Assembly: GCF_000504305.1 (NCBI RefSeq)
Contig: NZ_KI632512.1
Location: forward strand, 2,354,250-2,418,249
Source of the DNA: Nitratidesulfovibrio termitidis HI1
GTDB lineage: Bacteria > Desulfobacterota > Desulfovibrionia > Desulfovibrionales > Desulfovibrionaceae
Length of the DNA stretch: 64,000 bases
Reading direction: 5' to 3'
Shown here: positions 8,949-21,807 of the stretch, one piece after another
Numbering within the stretch: position 1 is the first letter of the stretch
Layout of the letters: every line of letters starts with the position of its first letter
The notes under the pieces: model-generated
Told to the model about the DNA's origin: nothing
Databases searched by the model: none
Seen by the model: the letters and a program-made list of their open reading frames with translations, nothing else
Program-made: the position numbers and the translations under genes

Positions 8949-11900
8949 ATGCATACCAACCCGTTCCCCCCGGCCCGGCCCCTGCGCCGCGTCGCCATTG
9001 TCCGGCTGCTCCGCCACGCGGCAAGCCGCGCCCCACTCCGCCGCCCGGCCCTTGCGTTGGTGACGCTGGGCCTTTTGCTGTTCCTGTCTCTGGGGCTGGC
9101 GCTGGACCTGTCGATGTCCCCCGCGACCGACGTCTTTCCGCCGCACGGCCCCGCGTCCGCCTGGGCCGCCCTGGCCCAGGCCCCCCAGCCCCCTCAGTCG
9201 CCGGACACCGCCACGTCCTCCACCGGCGCCGCCGGGTCGCTGGGCACGCAGGACGGCGCACGCAAGAACGTGCTGTACCTGAACTCGTATCACAACGGGT
9301 ACGCCTGGTCCGACCACATCCAGGAGGGCATCCGCCAGACGCTGGCCGAAAGCCCGTACAGCATCGTGTTCCAGGTGGAATACATGGACTCCAAGAAGTT
9401 CCACTACCAGGACACGGTTTCCACCCTGTACGCCCTGTACCGCGACAAGTTCCGCAACAAGAAGTTCGACATCATCCTCGCCTCGGACAACGTGGCGGTG
9501 GATTTCCTGCTCCAGTTCGGCGAAGAACTGTTTCCCGGCGTGCCCATCGTGTTCTGCGGGCTCAACGACGTGCAGTCCGCCAACCTGCGCGCCACCGGAC
9601 GCGAGATCACCGGGGTGCTGGAAAACTACGATGTGGTCTACAACATCGAACTGGCCCTGCGCCTCAACCCGCAGTTGCGGCGCATGGTGATCATCGGCGA
9701 CGACTCGGTCACCGGCGCGGCCATCCGCAACCAGGTGCTGGCACAGCTGGGGCCGTTCAAGGACCGCCTGGTGGTCGAGGAATGGAGCGACTACAGCCTG
9801 GAGCAGATGCTGGACTGGGTGCGCGAGCAGGGGCCGGACACCTTCTTCTACTTCGTGCCCATCTACCGCGACATCGACGGCCAGTTCTACTCGGCGGAAG
9901 AACTGCTGGAAAAGGTACACGCCGCCTCGCGCGCGCCGCTGTACAGCAACTGGGCCTTCCTGCTGGGCCACGGCATCGTGGGCGGCAAGCTCATCTCCGG
10001 CGTGCGCCACGGCGAAATGGCCGCGCGCATGGCCCTGCAGGTGCTGAGCGGCATCCGCGCCTCGTCCATCCCCATCGTGGAGCAGGCCGACCAGGCCTTC
10101 ATGTTCGACAACAACGAGTTGCAGCGGCTGTTCATCAGCCCCTCGCAACTGCCGCCCGACAGCGTCATCATCAACGAGCCCAGCCGGTTCTACGAACTGA
10201 ACAAGCAGGTCTTCTGGACCATCATCATCAGCATGGTCATCCTGTCGGTGACCCTGGTGCTGCTGGTCATGAACATCCTGGAAAAGCGGCGGGTGGAAGG
10301 CAAGATCAAGGACCAGCTGTCGTTCCTGCGCTCGCTGATGGACACCATACCCATCCCCATCTACAGCAAGGACGCCGACGGCCGGGTGCGCGAGTGCAAC
10401 GTGGCCTTCGAGCGGTTCTTCGGCGTGGACCGCGAGGCGCTGCTGGGTCGTTACGAATGGCAGGCCGGGCCGGAAGGCGTGGCCATGCTGCGTGACGCCT
10501 CCGACACCAACCTGATGCACGAGCCGGGCGTGGCCAGCTATGAAACCACCCTGCCCGGACCGGAAGGCTCGCCCCATTCCATCATCATGCACAAGGCCAC
10601 CTACCGCAATTCCAGGGGAGCGGTGGCGGGGCTGGTGGGCGTTGTCTTCGACTACACCGACCGCAAGAAGGCCGAGGACCTGCTGCGCGCCGCCGAGGAA
10701 AAGTACCGCTCGCTGTTCGAAAGCTCGCCGCTCGGCATCTTCCGCGTCACCCCGGACGGCGACTACCTGGACGCCAACCCGGCCATGGCGCGCATGTCCG
10801 GGTACGCGTCACCGGCCCTGCTGCTGGCGTCGGGAGCGGGCACCTTTGTCCGGCTGCACGGCGCCCCGGACATGCCGGGGGCGGGCAGCGGACCGGGTTC
10901 CGGTCAGGACACGGTGATCTCGTTCGACTCCAGCGTGGACCGGCCCGGCGGGGGCACCGTGACCATGCACCTGACCATGCGCCCCCTGCGCGACGATGCG
11001 GGCAAGGTGCGCCACATCGAGGGCTACGCGGAAGACATCACCCAGCGCAAGGCCGCGGAACGGGCCCTTTCCGCCTCGCAGCGCATGCTGCAACTGGTGC
11101 TCGATAACATCCCCCAGTTCGTCTACTGGAAAGACCGCGACCTGAAATACATGGGCGCCAACAAGTCCTTCCTCGGCTTCGTGGGGCTGGACAACGCCGA
11201 GGCGCTGCTGGGCCGCACCGATGAAGAGGTGCTGCCTTCGGCCGAGGACGCCGCCCGCGTGCACGGCGACGACGAGGCCGTGGTGCGTTCCGGCCAGCCG
11301 CGCTACCAGACCAAGATCACCATCGCCTCGCCCGGCGGCGAGACGGTGTGGCTGGAAACCAACCGCGTGCCCCTGCTGAGCGACCGGGGGGGCCAGGCCG
11401 AAAACGACGGCGACGACGTGGTGGGCCTGCTGACCACCGCCGAGGACGTCACCCAGCGCATCCGGCTGGAACGCCAGCTGCTCCAGTCGCAGAAGATGGA
11501 GGCCATCGGCACGCTGGCGGGCGGCATCTCGCACGATTTCAACAACATCCTGACGTCGATCATCAATTCCATCGAGCTGGCCATCAGCGACATCGCGGCG
11601 GACTCGCTGACCTGCAACGACCTGATGCGCGCCCTGAAGGCCGCCCAGCGCGGCAGCCGCCTGGTCAAGCAGATCCTGACCTTCAGCCGCCCCTCGGTGG
11701 AAGGCTTCGTCATCACCGACATCAACGAGGTGCTCAACGAGGCGCTGGTGCTCATCAAGGCCTCGCTGCCCCGCAACATCGAGATCCGCAAGGCCATTCC
11801 GCCGCGCCCGTCCATTACCCGGGCGGACCCCACCCAGATCCACCAGGTGCTCATGAACCTGTGCACCAACTCGTTCCAGGCCCTGCGCGACACGGGCGGC

Positions 11901-12614
11901 GTGCTGGAGGTGAACCTGGAGCAGGAGATGCTGTCCGACGAGCGTGCCCTGGAACTGGGCATGGAACCGGGCTGCGCCCTGCGCCTGACCGTGGCCGACG
12001 ACGGGCCCGGCATCCCGCCGGAAATCGTGGACAAGATCTTCGACCCGTTCTTCACCACCAAGGGCAAGACCGAAGGCACCGGCCTTGGCCTTGCCGTGGT
12101 GCACGGCATCATCAAGGGCCACCGGGGCGCGGTGCACGTTGCCAGCGTGCCGTGGCGGCGCACGGAATTCGAGATCCACCTGCCCATGCACGCGCAGGAC
12201 GCCTGCCTCATCGACCCGGCCCTGCTGGCCCCGGAAACGGGCAGCGAGCGCATCCTGTTCGTGGAGGACGACGACGACCAGTTGCACACCATTCCCCGGG
12301 TGCTCGAAAGCCTGGGCTACACCGTGCGGCCCTTCAAGAACCCGCTGCTGGCGCTGGCCGCCGTGCGCGAACACCCCGCCGCGTTCGACCTGGTGATCAC
12401 CGACTTCGACATGCCCGAGGCAAACGGCCTTGAGCTTGCCCGCAAAATGGGCGATATTGCGCCAAACATGCCGATAATCCTCGTTTCAGGCCGCGAGGTG
12501 GCGGCCGAAGGGGCGGCCGTCGCCGGAAACATCAAGGCCATGGTCCACAAGCCGTACAACCGGAACATCCTGGCCGACGCCATCCGCCGGGTGTTCGCCC
12601 GGCTGGGGAGCTAG
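8949..12614 (+). CDS. lurS: Hybrid sensor histidine kinase of the lactate operon (periplasmic ABC-type sensor, three PAS, HisKA, HATPase, REC)
   Basis: The protein is 1221 aa from ATG at 8949. A hydrophobic segment at ~32-52 precedes a periplasmic sensor (~105-420) starting KNVLYLNSYHNGYAW, with the fold of ABC_sub_bind proteins. A second membrane helix (~422-442) leads to three PAS domains (~455-570, 580-705, 708-837). The H-box GISHDFNNILTS has His862. The HATPase has DDGPGIPPEIVDKIFDPFF and GTGLGLAVV. A C-terminal receiver carries phospho-acceptor Asp1152 in VITDFDMPEANG. It ends 5 nt before a sigma-54 regulator gene and is the expected partner of the LurR-type activator known from D. vulgaris lactate operons. 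The symbol is by position and architecture. The ligand is unknown; an organic acid is a guess. Confidence 0.9.
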   Translation: MHTNPFPPARPLRRVAIVRLLRHAASRAPLRRPALALVTLGLLLFLSLGLALDLSMSPATDVFPPHGPASAWAALAQAPQPPQSPDTATSSTGAAGSLGTQDGARKNVLYLNSYHNGYAWSDHIQEGIRQTLAESPYSIVFQVEYMDSKKFHYQDTVSTLYALYRDKFRNKKFDIILASDNVAVDFLLQFGEELFPGVPIVFCGLNDVQSANLRATGREITGVLENYDVVYNIELALRLNPQLRRMVIIGDDSVTGAAIRNQVLAQLGPFKDRLVVEEWSDYSLEQMLDWVREQGPDTFFYFVPIYRDIDGQFYSAEELLEKVHAASRAPLYSNWAFLLGHGIVGGKLISGVRHGEMAARMALQVLSGIRASSIPIVEQADQAFMFDNNELQRLFISPSQLPPDSVIINEPSRFYELNKQVFWTIIISMVILSVTLVLLVMNILEKRRVEGKIKDQLSFLRSLMDTIPIPIYSKDADGRVRECNVAFERFFGVDREALLGRYEWQAGPEGVAMLRDASDTNLMHEPGVASYETTLPGPEGSPHSIIMHKATYRNSRGAVAGLVGVVFDYTDRKKAEDLLRAAEEKYRSLFESSPLGIFRVTPDGDYLDANPAMARMSGYASPALLLASGAGTFVRLHGAPDMPGAGSGPGSGQDTVISFDSSVDRPGGGTVTMHLTMRPLRDDAGKVRHIEGYAEDITQRKAAERALSASQRMLQLVLDNIPQFVYWKDRDLKYMGANKSFLGFVGLDNAEALLGRTDEEVLPSAEDAARVHGDDEAVVRSGQPRYQTKITIASPGGETVWLETNRVPLLSDRGGQAENDGDDVVGLLTTAEDVTQRIRLERQLLQSQKMEAIGTLAGGISHDFNNILTSIINSIELAISDIAADSLTCNDLMRALKAAQRGSRLVKQILTFSRPSVEGFVITDINEVLNEALVLIKASLPRNIEIRKAIPPRPSITRADPTQIHQVLMNLCTNSFQALRDTGGVLEVNLEQEMLSDERALELGMEPGCALRLTVADDGPGIPPEIVDKIFDPFFTTKGKTEGTGLGLAVVHGIIKGHRGAVHVASVPWRRTEFEIHLPMHAQDACLIDPALLAPETGSERILFVEDDDDQLHTIPRVLESLGYTVRPFKNPLLALAAVREHPAAFDLVITDFDMPEANGLELARKMGDIAPNMPIILVSGREVAAEGAAVAGNIKAMVHKPYNRNILADAIRRVFARLGS

Positions 12615-12619
12615 CAAGC

Positions 12620-14122
12620 GTGCCCACCATCCTCGTCATCGACGACGACGTCCAGGTCTGCGAGACCATCGCCAGCCTGCTGGCCCGCCTGCACTACGCC
12701 TGCGAAACGGCCCACACCCTGGAGGAAGGGCTGCGCAAGCTGGAAACAGCAGACGTGGACGTGGTGTTCCTGGACGTGCGCCTGCCCGACGGCAACGGGC
12801 TGGACGCGCTGCCGCGCATCCGGCTTTCGCCGTCGCGGCCCGAGGTCATCATCCTGACCGGCGAGGGCGACCCCGACGGCGCGGAACTGGCCATCCAGGG
12901 CGGCGTATGGGACTACCTGGTCAAGCCATCGCCCATCAAGCAGACCACCCTCACCCTGCACCGCGCCCTGCAATACCGCGAGGAAAAGCTGTCGCGCGGC
13001 GATGCCGCCGCCGTGGCGCTGGACCTGGACGGCGTGGTGGGCACCAGCCCCTCCATGCGCCAGTGTTTCGACCTGGTGGCGCATGCCGCCTCGTCCGACG
13101 CCAACGTGCTGGTCACCGGCGAAACGGGCACCGGCAAGGAACTTTTCGCCCGCACCATCCACCGCAACAGCACCCGCCGCGCGGGCAGCTTCGTGGTGGT
13201 GGACTGCGCCGCGCTGACCGAAAGCCTGGTGGAATCCACCCTGTTCGGGCACCGCAAGGGGGCCTTCACCAGCGCCCTCACCGACCGCGACGGCCTGGTC
13301 AAGCTGGCCGACGGCGGCACCCTGTTTCTGGACGAAGTGGGCGAGATGCCCCTGTCCATCCAGCGTTCGTTCCTGCGCTTTCTGCAGGAACGCACCTTCC
13401 GCCCCGTGGGCGGCACCCAGGAAATCAAGAGCGACTTCCGGCTCATTTCCGCCACCAACCGCGACCTGGACGCCATGGTGGAGCGCGGCGACTTCCGCAA
13501 GGACCTGCTGTTCCGGCTGAAAACCGTGCATGTGGAACTGCCCCCGCTGCGCAGCCGCCCGGAAGACCTGAAGCCCCTGGCCATCTATCATGTGAACCGG
13601 CTGTGCGAGCAGTACGGGGTGCCCCACAAGGGCTTTTCCCCCGACTTCTTTCACCAGCTGGCCCAGTACGACTGGCCCGGCAACGTGCGCGAACTGTACA
13701 ACGTGCTGGAGCGCTCGTTCGTCATTTCCGGGCTTGAAAGCGTGCTGTACGCGCTGCACCTGCCCCAGGACGTCCGCATCAAGATCACCCGCGCCGCCAT
13801 CGCCCGCCCCGCCACGGGCGAAGGCGGCATAGGAAGCGAATCCGCCACCACACCCTCCGCCGCCGACGGCAACGGCGACGGTTCCGGCGGTGCTCAGGAC
13901 ATGGTGCCGCCGGCCAAACGCGCCGACGGCCTGCATGGACCGGATGCCGCCTTCACCAGCCCCTTGCCGCCGCTCAAGGGCTTCAAGCGTCTCATGGAGC
14001 GCAAGTACCTTGAAATCCTCATCGGGCAGGCCGGCGGAAACCTGCAGGAGATGCTGGACGTCTCCGGCCTGTCCCGCTCGCACTTCTATGCCCTGCTGAA
14101 AAAGAATAATATGTCACTGTAG
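12620..14122 (+). CDS. lurR: Sigma-54-dependent response regulator (LurR-type activator of lactate oxidation operon)
   Basis: The protein is 500 aa with a GTG start 5 nt after the kinase stop. The N-terminal receiver has DDD at 8-10 and phospho-acceptor Asp52 in VVFLDVRLPDG. The AAA+ domain has Walker A GETGTGKE (~167-174), the sigma-54 contact loop GAFTSA (~214-219) and Walker B GTLFLDEVGE (~233). A low-complexity Gly/Ala/Asp linker precedes a Fis-type HTH near the end (MLDVSGLSRSHFYALLKK). It would bind upstream of the por promoter and drive open-complex formation by sigma-54 RNA polymerase when phosphorylated. The -24/-12 element at 14428 and the same-strand operon downstream support this. 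LurR of D. vulgaris is the characterised counterpart. Confidence 0.93.
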   Translation: MPTILVIDDDVQVCETIASLLARLHYACETAHTLEEGLRKLETADVDVVFLDVRLPDGNGLDALPRIRLSPSRPEVIILTGEGDPDGAELAIQGGVWDYLVKPSPIKQTTLTLHRALQYREEKLSRGDAAAVALDLDGVVGTSPSMRQCFDLVAHAASSDANVLVTGETGTGKELFARTIHRNSTRRAGSFVVVDCAALTESLVESTLFGHRKGAFTSALTDRDGLVKLADGGTLFLDEVGEMPLSIQRSFLRFLQERTFRPVGGTQEIKSDFRLISATNRDLDAMVERGDFRKDLLFRLKTVHVELPPLRSRPEDLKPLAIYHVNRLCEQYGVPHKGFSPDFFHQLAQYDWPGNVRELYNVLERSFVISGLESVLYALHLPQDVRIKITRAAIARPATGEGGIGSESATTPSAADGNGDGSGGAQDMVPPAKRADGLHGPDAAFTSPLPPLKGFKRLMERKYLEILIGQAGGNLQEMLDVSGLSRSHFYALLKKNNMSL

Positions 14123-14134
14123 ACGGTGCGGGGT

Positions 14135-14162
14135 AACCTGCGGGAACATCCCCCCGGCAGGT
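14135..14162 (+). terminator. Hairpin after the regulator gene
   Basis: Arms ACCTGCGGG and CCCCGGCAGGT enclose a short loop 13 nt after the stop codon at 14122. No T-run follows, so termination is uncertain. It separates the regulator transcript from the por promoter region. Confidence 0.5.
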
Positions 14163-14327
14163 GTCCTACCTTTCGGACGCGGCCCCCCTGCCATCTCCGC
14201 CATCCGTTTTTTCAGACACGGGACTTTATCCGCCCCAACGAACCGTTTGACCATTCAATCCGGCGGCGTTAGGCTTCAGCGCTGCCTTTCCACGGCCCCC
14301 GTCTTTCCAAGCGCCGCAACGCCTGCC

Positions 14328-14343
14328 GTCCGGATTTTCGGAC
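14328..14343. promoter_or_regulatory. Inverted repeat, candidate activator site
   Basis: GTCCG, six bases, CGGAC lies about 85-100 bp upstream of the -24 element of por, a usual distance for a sigma-54 enhancer site. This is the clearest short dyad in the 645-nt non-coding region 14123-14767. Assignment to the activator is inference. Confidence 0.3.
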
Positions 14344-14427
14344 CACATGCGGGCGTCAGTTTCATATGCTGAATCTATACCTCAACAATCCAAGGAGGAT
14401 GCAGCCAACGCACCGACGTAACGGAAC

Positions 14428-14443
14428 TGGCACACTTCTTGTT
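14428..14443 (+). promoter_or_regulatory. Sigma-54 (-24/-12) promoter of the lactate operon
   Basis: TGGCAC, five bases, TTGTT gives the required GG-N10-G(C/T) spacing. The -12 GC is GT here. It lies ~325 bp before the por start, directly downstream of a sigma-54 activator gene, so the leader would be about 310 nt long. Confidence 0.7.
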
Positions 14444-14485
14444 GTTGCGTAGGGGCCGCAGCCTGTCTGCCTGCCTTCACGGTGA

Positions 14486-18415
<3,930 letters not shown>

Positions 18416-18432
18416 CCCTCACAGATAGACCG

Positions 18433-18465
18433 GTGCCGGAGGGGAGGTGCAAACCCCTCCGGCAC
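18433..18465 (+). terminator. Perfect 12-bp hairpin between por and lactate permease
   Basis: GTGCCGGAGGGG and CCCCTCCGGCAC pair perfectly across a 9-nt loop 17 nt after the por stop. There is no T-run. It is more likely a partial terminator or a 3' stabiliser that sets por mRNA apart from downstream genes. Confidence 0.7.
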
Positions 18466-18537
18466 TTACACACATTTCCCAATCCCGGCGGGTGCACTCC
18501 GGGGGCGGGTCACGCACAACATAAGAGGAGCGTCTTG

Positions 18538-20247
18538 ATGTCATTGGAACTGCTTGCATTGGTGGCACTGTTGCCCATCCTTGTGGCCCTGGTGCTCATG
18601 GTCGGCATGCGCTGGCCGTCCACCCGCGCCATGCCCCTGGCCTGGCTTGTCTGCGTACTCGGCGCCATCGGCGCCTGGAATCTCCCCGTGGGCTACATCA
18701 CGGCCCTGTCGCTGCAGGGCGTGGTCACGGCCATCGGCGTGCTGATCATCGTGTTCGGGGCCATCCTCATCCTGTACACCCTGAAATACTCGGGCGGCAT
18801 GGAAACCATCCAGTACGGAATGCAGAACATCAGCCGTGACAAGCGCGTGCAGGCGATCATCATCGGCTACATGTTCGCGGCCTTCATCGAAGGCGCCGCC
18901 GGCTTCGGCACGCCCGCCGCGCTGGCCGCTCCGCTGCTGCTGTCCCTCGGCTTCCCGCCGCTGGCCGCCGCCGTCATCTGCCTTGTGTTCAACTCGTTCC
19001 CCGTTTCGTTCGGTGCGGTGGGCACGCCCATCCTCATCGGCCTGAAGTTCCTTGCCCCGCTGACCAAGGACGCCGTGGCCAGCGGCGTGGCCCTGAACTT
19101 CACCGACTTCGGCTCCTTCGCCAAGGTCATCGGCCAGTGGGCCACCGTGATGCACGGCCCCATGATCTTCATCCTGCCCATCTTCATGCTGGGCTTCCTT
19201 ACCCGTTTCTACGGCCAGAAGAAGTCGTGGGCCGAAGGCTTTGCCGCCTGGCAGTTCTGCGTGTTCGCGGCTGTCGCCTTCATCGTGCCCTACCTGACCT
19301 TCGCCTGGCTGGTGGGCCCCGAATTCCCGTCGCTGATCGGCGGCCTGGTGGGCCTTGGCATCATCGTGGCCGGCGCCAAGAAGGGCTTCTGCGTGCCCAA
19401 GGACACCTGGGACTTCGGCCCCCAGTCCACCTGGGAAGCTGACTGGACCGGCTCCATCGCCACCAACACCAGCACCGAATTCAAGCCGCACATGAGCCAG
19501 TTCAAGGCGTGGCTGCCCTACGTCCTCATCGGCGTCATCCTCGTCATCACCCGCATCCCCGAACTGGGCCTGAAGGGCTTCCTGGCCGCCCAGAAGATCC
19601 CCTTCACCGACATTCTCGGCTACAAGGGCGTTTCCGGCTCCATCGACTACCTGTACCTGCCCGGCACCATTCCCTTCACCCTGGTGGCCCTGCTGACCAT
19701 CGCGCTGCACGGCATGAGCGGCTCCGCCGCCAAGCAGGCCTGGACGGAATCCATCGCCAAGATGAAGGCCCCCACCATCGCCCTGATCTTCGCGGTGGCC
19801 CTGGTGTCCATCTTCCGCGGTTCCGGCGTGGCCGATGCGGCCCTGAACCCCAACAACTACCCCTCCATGCCGCTGGCCATGGCCAAGACCGTTGCCGCCT
19901 TTGCGGGTAACGCCTGGCCCATGCTCGCCTCTTACGTGGGCGGCCTTGGCGCGTTCATCACCGGTTCGAACACCGTTTCGGACCTTCTGTTCGCCGAATT
20001 CCAGTGGGGCGTTGCGCAGCAGCTGCACCTGCCCCGTCAGATCATCGTGGCGGCCCAGGTGGCCGGCGGCGCCATGGGCAACATGGTGTGCATCCACAAC
20101 ATCGTCGCCGTTTGCGCCGTTACCGGCCTGATCGGCCGCGAGGGTATGATCCTGAAGCGCACCTTCTGGCCCTTCGCCCTCTACGGCATCGTCGTGGGCA
20201 TCGTGGCCAGCGTGCTCTCCTTCGGGGCCTACTCCAACCTGTTCTAG
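18538..20247 (+). CDS. lctP: L-lactate permease (LctP family)
   Basis: The protein is 569 aa. ATG at 18538 has AAGAGGAG 6 nt upstream; a longer frame would run back through the hairpin. It is strongly hydrophobic with about a dozen or more helices. It has the family pattern in the first third (IEGAAGFGTPAALAAPLLLS, FNSFPVSFGAVGTP) and a late GGLGAFITGSNTVSDLLFAEFQ segment. It imports lactate with protons across the inner membrane and feeds the dehydrogenases encoded next. Position between por and the D-lactate dehydrogenase genes matches the D. vulgaris operon. Confidence 0.96.
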   Translation: MSLELLALVALLPILVALVLMVGMRWPSTRAMPLAWLVCVLGAIGAWNLPVGYITALSLQGVVTAIGVLIIVFGAILILYTLKYSGGMETIQYGMQNISRDKRVQAIIIGYMFAAFIEGAAGFGTPAALAAPLLLSLGFPPLAAAVICLVFNSFPVSFGAVGTPILIGLKFLAPLTKDAVASGVALNFTDFGSFAKVIGQWATVMHGPMIFILPIFMLGFLTRFYGQKKSWAEGFAAWQFCVFAAVAFIVPYLTFAWLVGPEFPSLIGGLVGLGIIVAGAKKGFCVPKDTWDFGPQSTWEADWTGSIATNTSTEFKPHMSQFKAWLPYVLIGVILVITRIPELGLKGFLAAQKIPFTDILGYKGVSGSIDYLYLPGTIPFTLVALLTIALHGMSGSAAKQAWTESIAKMKAPTIALIFAVALVSIFRGSGVADAALNPNNYPSMPLAMAKTVAAFAGNAWPMLASYVGGLGAFITGSNTVSDLLFAEFQWGVAQQLHLPRQIIVAAQVAGGAMGNMVCIHNIVAVCAVTGLIGREGMILKRTFWPFALYGIVVGIVASVLSFGAYSNLF

Positions 20248-20260
20248 TTTCGAGGTGCAG

Positions 20261-20291
20261 GGGGGGCGGGGCGTCGCCCCGCCCCCCTTTT
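20261..20291 (+). terminator. Strong intrinsic terminator/attenuator after lactate permease
   Basis: GGGGGGCGGGGC and GCCCCGCCCCCC form a perfect 12-bp stem with a 3-nt loop, followed by TTTT, 13 nt after the permease stop. Downstream genes continue in the same direction with no obvious new promoter, so read-through or an internal promoter is implied. Confidence 0.8.
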
Positions 20292-20417
20292 CAACAGAGG
20301 AGTGGCTGAACATACAGCCAGGAAAGAGCGGGGCCATCCGCTCCGTTACAGTTTCCGCCGCCTCGCCCTTTCCCGGTGACGGAGGCGGAGCAACGCTTGA
20401 CCCGGAGGACCATCCTC

Positions 20418-21803
20418 ATGCCCAGTGCAGCCCTGATCAAGGAATTCGAAGCCATCGTCGGCAAGGACAACGTGTTCACCAGCGAGGCTGACCGCCAGTC
20501 GTACTCCTACGATTCCGCCGTGCTCGAAGCCGTGGTGCCCGCCCTGGTGGTGCGCCCCACCAGCACCGAACAGCTCGGCAAGGTCGTTCGCCTGTGCAAC
20601 GAGAACGGCAGCCCCATCACCGTTCGCGGCGCGGGCACCAACCTTTCGGGCGGCACCATCCCCGACCCGCGTGAAGGCATCGTCATCCTGACCAACAGCC
20701 TGAACCGCATCATCGAAATCAACGAAGAAGACCTGTACGCCGTGGTCGAGCCCGGCGTGGTCACCGCCAAGTTCGCGGCCGAAGTGGCCAAGCGCGGCCT
20801 CTTCTACCCTCCGGATCCGGGTTCGCAGGCCGTTTCCACCCTTGGCGGCAACGTGGCCGAAAACGCCGGTGGCCTGCGCGGCCTGAAGTACGGCGTGACC
20901 AAGGACTACGTGATGGGGATCGAATTTTTCGACGTCAACGGCGGCCTGGTGAAGACCGGCTCGCGCACCGTCAAGTGCGTGACCGGCTACAACCTTGCCG
21001 GCCTGATGGTGGCGTCCGAAGGCACCCTTGGCGTGTTCAGCAACATCGTGCTCAAGCTGGTGCCGCCGCCGCAGGCCTCCAAGGCCATGATGGCCGTGTT
21101 CGACGACGTCAACAAGGCGTCGGAAGCGGTTGCCGGCATCATCGCCGCCCATGTGGTGCCCTGCACCCTGGAATTCATGGACCAGGCCACCATCCGCTAC
21201 GTTGACGACTTCACCAAGGCCGGTCTGCCGCGCGACGCCCAGGCCATCCTGCTCATCGAGGTGGACGGCCACCCCGGCCAGGTCGCCGACGATGCCGAGA
21301 AGGTGGAAAAGGTGCTGAACAAGGTCGGCGCCACCGAAATCAAGGTGGCCAAGGACGCCGCCGAAAAGTTCAAGCTGTGGGAAGCCCGCCGCAACGCGCT
21401 GCCCGCCCTTGCCCGCGCCAAGCCCACCACCGTGCTTGAGGACGCCACCGTGCCGCGTTCCAAGATTCCCGCCATGGTCAAGGCCATCAACGACATCGCG
21501 GCCAAGTACAACATCTCCATCGGCACCTTCGGCCACGCTGGCGACGGCAACCTGCACCCGACCATTCTGTGCGACCGCCGCGACAAGCACGAGTTCGAGC
21601 GCGTGGAGCAGGCCGTGGACGAAATCTTCGACGTGGCCCTTTCGCTGCACGGCACCCTGTCGGGCGAGCACGGCATCGGCATGGCCAAGTCCAAGTGGAT
21701 GGAGAAGGAAACCTCCAAGGCCACCATCGAGTTCTCGCGCAACATGAAGCGCGCCATCGACCCCAAGTACATCCTGAATCCCGGCAAGATCATCGGAGCC
21801 TAA
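20418..21803 (+). CDS. FAD-linked D-lactate dehydrogenase, GlcD-type subunit
   Basis: The protein is 461 aa. ATG at 20418 has GGAGGA upstream. The FAD-binding PCMH-type domain spans ~40-220, with VVRPTSTEQLGKVV, VRGAGTNLSGGTIP and PDPGSQAVSTLGGNVAENAGG. The C-terminal oxidase domain has TFGHAGDGNLHPT (His pair and Asp at the flavin/substrate site) and LSGEHGIGMAK, ending in the typical LNPGKI. It oxidises D-lactate to pyruvate and passes electrons to the Fe-S subunit encoded 4 nt downstream. Its D. vulgaris counterpart is a D-lactate dehydrogenase subunit; glycolate as substrate is less likely here. Confidence 0.93.
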   Translation: MPSAALIKEFEAIVGKDNVFTSEADRQSYSYDSAVLEAVVPALVVRPTSTEQLGKVVRLCNENGSPITVRGAGTNLSGGTIPDPREGIVILTNSLNRIIEINEEDLYAVVEPGVVTAKFAAEVAKRGLFYPPDPGSQAVSTLGGNVAENAGGLRGLKYGVTKDYVMGIEFFDVNGGLVKTGSRTVKCVTGYNLAGLMVASEGTLGVFSNIVLKLVPPPQASKAMMAVFDDVNKASEAVAGIIAAHVVPCTLEFMDQATIRYVDDFTKAGLPRDAQAILLIEVDGHPGQVADDAEKVEKVLNKVGATEIKVAKDAAEKFKLWEARRNALPALARAKPTTVLEDATVPRSKIPAMVKAINDIAAKYNISIGTFGHAGDGNLHPTILCDRRDKHEFERVEQAVDEIFDVALSLHGTLSGEHGIGMAKSKWMEKETSKATIEFSRNMKRAIDPKYILNPGKIIGA

Positions 21804-21807
21804 CGCC

